A stretch of DNA of 64,000 bases, taken from positions 25,989,785 to 26,053,784 of the forward strand of contig OZ038452.1 in NCBI GenBank assembly GCA_964036195.1. The letters are read 5' to 3'. Source of the stretch: Sphaerolaimus hirsutus. Its lineage: Eukaryota > Nematoda > Chromadorea > Monhysterida > Sphaerolaimidae. The position numbers and the translations under genes are program-made. Position 1 is the stretch's first letter. Each line of letters starts with the position of its first letter. The notes below the pieces were generated by a model. That model made no database searches. It was not told where the DNA came from and saw nothing but the letters and a program-made list of their open reading frames with translations. This document shows, one piece after another, positions 57,401 through 64,000 of this stretch.

Positions 57401-57923
57401 GCGACCGTGTTTGAGGAGAGTCCGAGTGAAACGTTGGTTCACGTTACAAAATATTCTCGGACTGAGAAACCGAGAAACAAAGAAAAGTTGCAAGAAACAA
57501 ATAAAAGCTTCCACTGAAAGCGCACATTGAGATATTTGTTCCAAACAATATCCTATATATTTACCTACCACAGTTGTTGAAAAGCTATGGGTAGTTACTG
57601 CATTATGCTCTATTTCAAATTGAATTTTGATTGAAATACTTATTTAACAAAAAGTTAAGCTCAAAATCAAATTAAAGTTTCTTCTCTAAGAGATATTTTA
57701 GGCTTAAAACTGTTTTGAGTCAATTAATGTAAGATTTTATGGAAGAACAAGAATACCTAGCAACAACAGCACTATTTCAAAATAAAATTTTTGTATTATT
57801 TTGGAAGATCTAGTTTCTAAAAACTGTTTTCAATTGACATTCTGATATCTATGCGTTTATAAAATGTATATATCTATTTTTGCATAATCAATATCTATCA
57901 ATATCTACCATTACTTCCCACAG

Positions 57924-59851
57924 AACCGCTACTACAACCACTACTACAACCACTACCACAACCACTGCTGCAACTACAACCACAACAGAAAAAGATAGTT
58001 ATGAAGGTATGAATACTTTCCATACAATCTATCCACACTGCTTTCAAACAGAAGTGACCCCCTTGGTTACTACCCCCCCCCCCCACCAAATCGTCCAGCT
58101 ATGTACCTTTATGAAGAACATTTTGTGCCACTTCACACCAGTAGTCACGACATCTCTGTACATCAACTTGCTCATTTATCGTCTTATAAGCATATTTCAT
58201 GAAACGAGTTAATAGAAACGTATACTCGGGTTACTTTACACCTTGCACGCCTGGTTCCGGCTGGAAGTGTGCCAACGATCGTTAACGCATGCTAGTTTCA
58301 TAGAAATATGACAAAATTGATTGTTGTTATTATGTTATTCATAAACATATTCACATCGATGATTTTTTTTTTGGGAAATCGCATGATTCAACAATCATTG
58401 GCACGCTTGCAACACGAGCCATAAATCAGTGCGAAGGCAGAGTATCATGTCCGCAGAGTATACTTGAAAGTTCGACGAAGTAATAATCTGCTATTTTTCG
58501 CCGGCGCTTGGCGCCAAAAATATACGTAAACGTAAAGTATTTATTCTTTACTCGCCCCCTGAGTACAGAAAACGTAAAGGAATTTTTTACTTTTACTCGC
58601 GAGTAAACGTGAGTATTTTTTAAAATTTTCCACCCAAATTGTCATTCAAAATCGTTAATTTTCAGAACTTTTTGCCTATCTTCAGCAATTTTTGGCTATT
58701 TATGTGCTCATATGCCATTTTCGACGATTTTCCCCTATTTTTCACCTATTCACTTTGTTTTTTTTTTCACTTGAAACGCTATATAAAAGACCAGCTGAAA
58801 TACGTTTTCAGAACTCGCGTACTTTGAAAAAGTATACGTAAAAGCGAGTACTGGTACTTTTTATGAGGAAACGTAAACGTATTCACTCAGTACTAGAATA
58901 TGCGTATATTTCGAGTAAAAGTAAATACGTTTTAACAACTATGCAAAACACCTGGCGTTTTTACATCACTAGTGCACTGCAGTGCAGTGCAGTGATAGAA
59001 AAGCGCCAGAAAAAACGCGGGAAGCGCCATTTGAAAAAGTGGCGCCAGGCGTCAATGGCGCCATGGCGCGGGCCTTCAAATGTCGCCAGCACCACGACGC
59101 CTATCCATCACTAGTACGGTGACCAGTGAATGTTGTCGAGTTTATTGTGGTATACTCGGCGTACGTGATACTCTGCCCTCGCACTGATTTATGTCTCGTG
59201 TTGGAAGCGTGCCAATGATTATTAATTCATGCGATTTCCGTAAAAATATGAAAAAAATTCATCGATGTGAATATGTTAATGAATAACATTATAACAACAA
59301 TCAATTTTGTCATCTTTTTATGAAACTCGGACGCGTTAACCATCGTTGGCACACTTCCAGCGGGAACCACGAGGGCAGGGTGTAAAGTAACCGGAGTATA
59401 ACGATTGATCAAATCATTGTTGTTAGGTAATTTAGTTGCTTCACTAGCAGAAGTTTTAGAGAGTATTTTATCTGCGCGGTGGATGTCACATTTTTATATT
59501 GTACAGTTTTTCCAAATCAAAAACAAACCGTCACTTACCCCCACATCAGACTTTAAAGAGTTTATCGACAAAGTGATGTCACAGATCGAACAGTTGCCAT
59601 CGTACAAGGCACAAATAACTACGGGTGAGGGGGGTATAAAAGGCGTTCCATTGATCACTGGCGTTTGCCTATCGCTGAGCTTTGGTAAGATGTATAAATA
59701 TTATGGATCGATCACGGATGAAGAAAAATCTCAAATCCCAACTGCACTGTGGGAAAAATGCCACGGTCCACATCTTTGGCTGACAGAATTCGAAAAGAAA
59801 GTGATACCAGCAGAACGTAGATTCAGGAAACCATATTTTAATAACTACTAA
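57924..59851 (+). CDS. Unknown gene, two exons seen: Thr-rich linker plus C-terminal exon
   Basis: Exon 57924-58006 follows TTCCCACAG and encodes a Thr-rich run (about 18 Thr in 21 residues, mucin-like) then EKDSYE, with donor GTATGA in phase 1. Exon 59436-59851 follows AATTTAG and joins in phase. It encodes about 138 codons to TAA, including SDFKEFIDKVMSQIEQLPSY, GVPLITGVCLSLSFGKMYKY, CHGPHLWLTEFEKKVIPAER and the end KPYFNNY. I do not recognise the domain. The composition looks like real protein rather than repeat translation. The joining of the two exons is inferred from phase only. The 1.4-kb intron is packed with TA-flanked and TAGTGATG-ended elements. Upstream exons were not found. A second possible acceptor (TATTGTACAG, before TTTTTCC) exists inside the last exon. 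Confidence 0.4.
58213..58470. mobile_element. TA-flanked MITE, TACTCGGGTTACTTTACACC end
   Basis: The left end TATACTCGGGTTACTTTACA and the right end GAGTATCATGTCCGCAGAGTATA are of the CTCGG family. Close relatives at 22240-22487 and, inverted, at 59149-59399. All three share CTGGAAGTGTGCCAACGAT. Confidence 0.65.
58490..59113. mobile_element. Two adjoining TAGTGATG-ended hAT-like remnants
   Basis: The first ends CGTTTTTACATCACTA at 58971 and contains ACGTAAACG-type sequence. The second (about 58990-59113) has a GTGATAGAAAAGCGCC left end, GGCGCCATGGCGC arms and ends CTATCCATCACTA. No 8-bp duplications were found. Confidence 0.5.
59149..59399. mobile_element. TA-flanked MITE, TACTCGGCGTACGTGATACT end
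   Basis: Inverted relative of 58213-58470; ends TACTCGGCGTACGTGATACT and GTAAAGTAACCGGAGTA, flanked by TA. Ends about 35 bases before the acceptor of the exon at 59436. Confidence 0.65.
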
Positions 59852-59885
59852 AAGGTTTGTGTATTGTATGGACAACGATGGATTA

Positions 59886-60063
59886 CCGTATTTCCTCGAA
59901 TTACCCCCCGGGGGTTTATTTTTTCAGAGTGAAATTTTTTCGATGTTCTAACGTAACACAGTAAGTGTTTTGAACGTCTGTTATGCATTTCCCGGACCAC
60001 AAATGCATAGTGCCCATTTTGAGGGGGGTATTTCGAGGGGGGGGCTATTTCGAGGAAATACGG
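59886..60063. mobile_element. Short TA-flanked CCGTATTTCCTCGAATTACC MITE
   Basis: Ends CCGTATTTCCTCGAATTACC and the complement of GGCTATTTCGAGGAAATACGG; TA at 59884-59885 and 60064-60065. 178 bp, the smallest intact member of the family. Confidence 0.8.
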
Positions 60064-60089
60064 TAGTTATAAAAAAAACACGTTCTGTA

Positions 60090-60200
60090 TTTGGAGTTTT
60101 TCAAATATGAATAGGCGTCTGTGTTTTGAGTTTTTCCCGAAAACCCCCGGAGTTTCTGTGTTTTATTTCTGTTTTTTTTTTAACTCAAGTATTTTGGTAA
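60090..60200. repeat. GAGTTTTT/AAAAACTCA repeat
   Basis: GTTTTGAGTTTTTCCCGAAAA-type sequence, with relatives at about 18960-19090 (AAACTCAAATTTTTTGAAAAA) and 63750-63880. Probably another repeat-arm transposon family; ends not resolved. Confidence 0.35.
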
Positions 60201-60399
60201 AAACTCATGTTTATCTTTACAAAAAGTTGTGTTTTACACCATTCTTATGTCATGAATCCGTGTATTCAGCTGTTTTTCGTCTACACGATTCACGAGTGTT
60301 TTTTACCGCACTTTTCCCTCTATTCCCACTTCACCGGCCGCTTGCCGCTGCAGTGCACTGCACTGGGCCCGGAGGTCCAGGTTATAAATGCGTGTTGTA

Positions 60400-63300
60400 A
60401 ATTTTAAGGAAACGTGTCCGAAGACGGTAGGTTTTTCAGAACGTGCGATGAACCACTCGGTGGCTCACGCTGTTCCGTTTCCCGCGGCACGCACAGCACT
60501 TACACTCAGCATAAGCAGCGCGGCTATTAGAGCAGATGTTAATTAGCTAACTTAGGGAAAACAGTTAGTACTTAGTGCTAATACAAAAGGGGGTCCAAGT
60601 TGGGTTGAGAAGAGAGTTTATTTTTAGGGCGATGGAAGAACAGTAGCGGCAGAGTAGAAGCAAAATCAATTTTCGTCGAATCGAAAAGTTGGGGTAAAAA
60701 CAACAATTTCAGCTACTTATAAGGCAATTGAAACTACCATAATCGACGTGAATAAAAAGCTAAAAAAGGCATAAAATTGCGAAGGTACAAAATCACTTTC
60801 AAATCACATAAGCTCTGATGTAAGCACTTAGTAAAATCGTAACACATAGCTGCTTATGAAAAGAGTACTAACTAATATCAGCTAACAACGGTAATTAAAA
60901 GCTTCATGCGCCATGGGGCTTAATCTATAATTTACAAATTTACTTGGTGTGACAATTACTCACTTCCATAATTACCTACAAATCCCTACTTAATCTAATG
61001 CGATTTAAAACAGATAACAATGCAGTGCAACGCATATTTACAAAAATGGAACAAACAAAGTATGTACAAAAGCAATTACGGCATCATAATCTAACACAGC
61101 AATTTAAGCTAACAAGTAATTAGACAGCTAATACATGCTTACAACTAATGTTAATTAATTAAGATACAAAACGATTAATTAAGCTCATGGGAATGAAAGG
61201 CATTGGCGTGAAACGATATGTACAACGATTTCTACATGTCACATGGAAACTTTGTTTGGGGGTTTTATATTCATAAGTTACGGTAGCTAGAAAATGCTCG
61301 CGGGCGCGAAATGCTTATCACCTCCAACCCCGCGACCCACTATTGTGACTATCCGGTCAGCTAGCGCCCGTGATGTGCTGACCGTGGCAAAATGGATGGA
61401 TAAAGAAATACAGAGAATTGATAATTAGGCTCATATTTGCACATTTACTTATTTGCACTATTTTACATTTTTTGCACTATATTAATTTACCACACAAATT
61501 GTATTTCCTGCGCTATATTATTTACCCATGGAGAATATTCGATTAGGAAAGTGTTCTATAAGTTATTGATAATGTTATGTGGAATGTTTAGGTTAAAAGG
61601 TCAAATAAGTTATTATGAGGTGTATTAATATAAAATTAGGCTCATTCAACTCGCCGTAATTTTCTGATCATGATTATATATACATTTGCATAGTTTACTT
61701 GCAGTTTACAAAAGTCAAATCTTGTAAATATTTACGTGCTGCGTAATTATCTAGGCCAGCGTCCTAATGGAGAAATAGTGCCCTGTGTGTAACTAGCATT
61801 TTCTGTATGAATTTACGAAGCCCTTCGCGTAGGCATAATTATAATACCCTGCTCAAGCTGAATGTATTATAGACCCTGCTCAATTACAATACCTATTTAC
61901 CTCGAATAAGTCCCAATTTGTTAGATTATTCAACATACGTTTCCAGGAAGTGATTATTATTATATCGAATATACCCTACTCTATTTACGTCATTAGGAAC
62001 ATTTGCACTACTATTTACAGTTTTCGAACCCTATTATATTAGTTCCAATGTGCGTCAATGTTTTCTGACAAATTGAAGCAAATTAGTAAATCGGCCGAGT
62101 TTGCCGACTTCGCGCCTCGTAAGATTAATAGTTTTTCTATTAACCCAATTTGTACCTGGTATTTCTTTACCATAAGTATTTGAATGTATACCCGCGCAGT
62201 ATGAGGCAACTGTTTCGGCTAGATATGTTTATTTGTTGCATTTGTGACTTATTTGTGTATTTGTATTAGGAAATTACTGTAGCTGTTTTTCTATACATGA
62301 TTTCCGTGTCTTAGCTACTTTGGAAGTTTTTTACTTCAGTCTGCGGACCCCAAGCTACTGAACGAAAATAAGCTAGCGATAGAAACTTCAATTAGGAAGC
62401 TCGCTAGACTTTGCGCTTTTGTAACACGCTGTATCTGATCGAAATAAAGTACCTGAAACAATTCGAACCCCCTTTTCAACACACAACTACGAAATAAACT
62501 CAACTTGGCTGTCGACAAGTGGACGTTCGGCTACAACGGGAAATCAACCACTCTAAAGGCCGTTTCTCACTACGGTCTTGGAGTTGCCGGATTCGGTGGT
62601 AGAAGACGCTGACTTCGGTGGCTTCATCACACGTGAGAAAGGTTTCAGCCCGATGGCCACACCCTTCCGAGCGCGGGGAGATATTTATGCTAGGGCGGCG
62701 GAAAAGTATTTTTTTGGACTGTGACTTGTCACTTGGGGCGTTATCAGAAGCTGTTCCTACCACCCACCGATACTAGATGACGCACGACAATCTAGTCAAC
62801 ATGGGGAGGAACACGGAACAGAGTTTTTATATTTTTTGTGTGAAGTTCATTGTTCCTGGCTTCCGGTCGCCACCTACCTATCAGTCGTCAGTCTCCGCCT
62901 CTGCCCAAAGATAAGTAAAGGGTAGAATGTGCTTTAGACCGCCCAGAAAGTCACAACAGTGTGCTGGCGAGCTCAAAGGCGGCCACACGCCGCGCCGCGG
63001 CATTCCAAGGTGAAAAATGTAAATTCCCCTCTCACCTTATGCCACGTGGAATGTAGTTGCACTTAAGCTAGACATAACTTAGCTAACTTGGCTTAAATGG
63101 ATTTAGCGCACAAAAATAGTAATTAAAATTGGGGGGTTAAGGGAACGAAATTGTGCAGAGCACTACAACCACTAGAAAACATGGCGAACTCGGTCAGCCC
63201 ATGTAGCGGCGTCGATCTTGCGATGCAGTGCTCTGACGGGGTACTGCGCAGCCCACTGCATTTACAAAATACATAGTAGTTTACGTTCCGTGAATTATTA

Positions 63301-64000
63301 TTGCATTTGATTGTCTAAAATTTTGTGGGGTGGTGTCTTTCCCATCGTAAAAACGCTCTTACACTTATGTGTAAACAGTGGTTTTCTTATCAAATATTGG
63401 TTTTGAACATGTTTAAATCCCACATAGCATCTGCGTATTCATTCCACATGTGTTGAAGTGTTGAAAAAGTCAAAAAAATGTCCAAAACAGTCCACAAGAT
63501 CAAAAATATGTCCACAACGTAAGCATCAACAAAATATCCAATAACGGCAATTATGCAGTACACCAAAATACTTTGATGGATGTGCACTGTATGGGAGGCT
63601 GTGGATTTTTTTGGATACTTATTTCATCATTAAACTTAGATACCTTATGTAAATGTTTATATACTAGGTATACATAAATACATGCATAAAAATACCTCAT
63701 GTATGCACATATTTACTCACATTGTTCAGTTCAAACATGTGCATTCAATTGCTTGGATAAAAAAAACTCAAAAAACATTTCTGTATTTTCTTTTTCAGTG
63801 TTCTCAAAAAAAACTCACTTGAGTTTTGGGTTTTCAAAATTTCAAAAATTTTGAGTTTCCGTGTTTCCGTGTTAAATATGGTGCGGTTTTATCGTGGTTC
63901 TGGATTTATTGCCATCGTGGTTCTGGATTTATTCTATCTTGGGTGTTTTGTGTGCTCAACATCAAGTGGACAAAAAATCGTTTGGTTCCATGTAAAATAA
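60400..64000. other. AT-rich end region, no gene recognised
   Basis: About 3.6 kb with stops in all frames and no family match. 62540-63250 is somewhat more GC-rich without a convincing exon. The stretch could be a UTR or intron of a gene beyond the window. A GAGTTTT-type repeat lies at about 63750-63880. Confidence 0.4.

Noticed and set aside
62500..62763. 87-codon minus-strand frame, mixed composition
   Set aside because: No family, signal peptide or splice context; similar frames are expected by chance in this more GC-rich stretch.

Overview
Organism type. The window is nuclear DNA from an invertebrate animal. All recognisable genes are split by GT-AG introns whose reading phases close exactly. 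The encoded proteins are animal-type: a membrane UDP-glycosyltransferase, ribosomal protein L18a, cytochrome c, and an ACAD9-family mitochondrial protein. I cannot narrow the phylum from sequence alone. There is no sign of a prokaryotic, organellar or viral genome.

Layout. 1-3.6 kb: C-terminal half of a UDP-glucuronosyltransferase, + strand, seven exons. 4.3-14.6 kb: a tandem segmental duplication. Each copy carries a five-exon minus-strand gene for a 235-residue secreted, cysteine-rich protein of unknown function. 14.6-27.9 kb: a gene-poor block of foldback elements, hAT-like elements and a CTTGACATTT satellite. 27.9-31.1 kb: RPL18A, + strand, five exons. 31.1-38.7 kb: repeats and a T-rich stretch with weak coding candidates. 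38.7-40.1 kb: cytochrome c, + strand, three exons. 41.3-50.5 kb: a 14-exon minus-strand ACAD9-like gene, tail to tail with cytochrome c. 50.7-52.3 kb: a 33/92-bp minisatellite inside a TA-flanked element. 53.3-55.8 kb: a two-exon + strand gene for a small secreted Arg-rich protein, with a hAT-like element exactly at its splice acceptor. 57.9-59.9 kb: two coding-looking exons of an unknown gene. 59.9-64 kb: AT-rich, no gene recognised.

How the parts relate. Two neighbouring genes, cytochrome c and the ACAD9-like gene, act in mitochondrial respiration, but tail-to-tail order does not imply co-regulation. The dominant feature is a varied set of non-autonomous DNA transposons. At least twelve have exact 8-bp target duplications, typical of hAT. 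Their arms are built from quite different short repeats, and some families share termini while differing in arms. Other sets show TA duplications or 3-bp duplications (TTA/AAT). Most introns contain one or more. Most long open frames in the window are artefacts of these repeat arms.

Most notable: the ACAD9-like protein has lost the acyl-CoA dehydrogenase catalytic glutamate and the GGxG cofactor motif. A hAT-like insertion rebuilt a splice acceptor through its own target-site duplication. The same element carries a decayed BEL/Pao reverse-transcriptase fragment.
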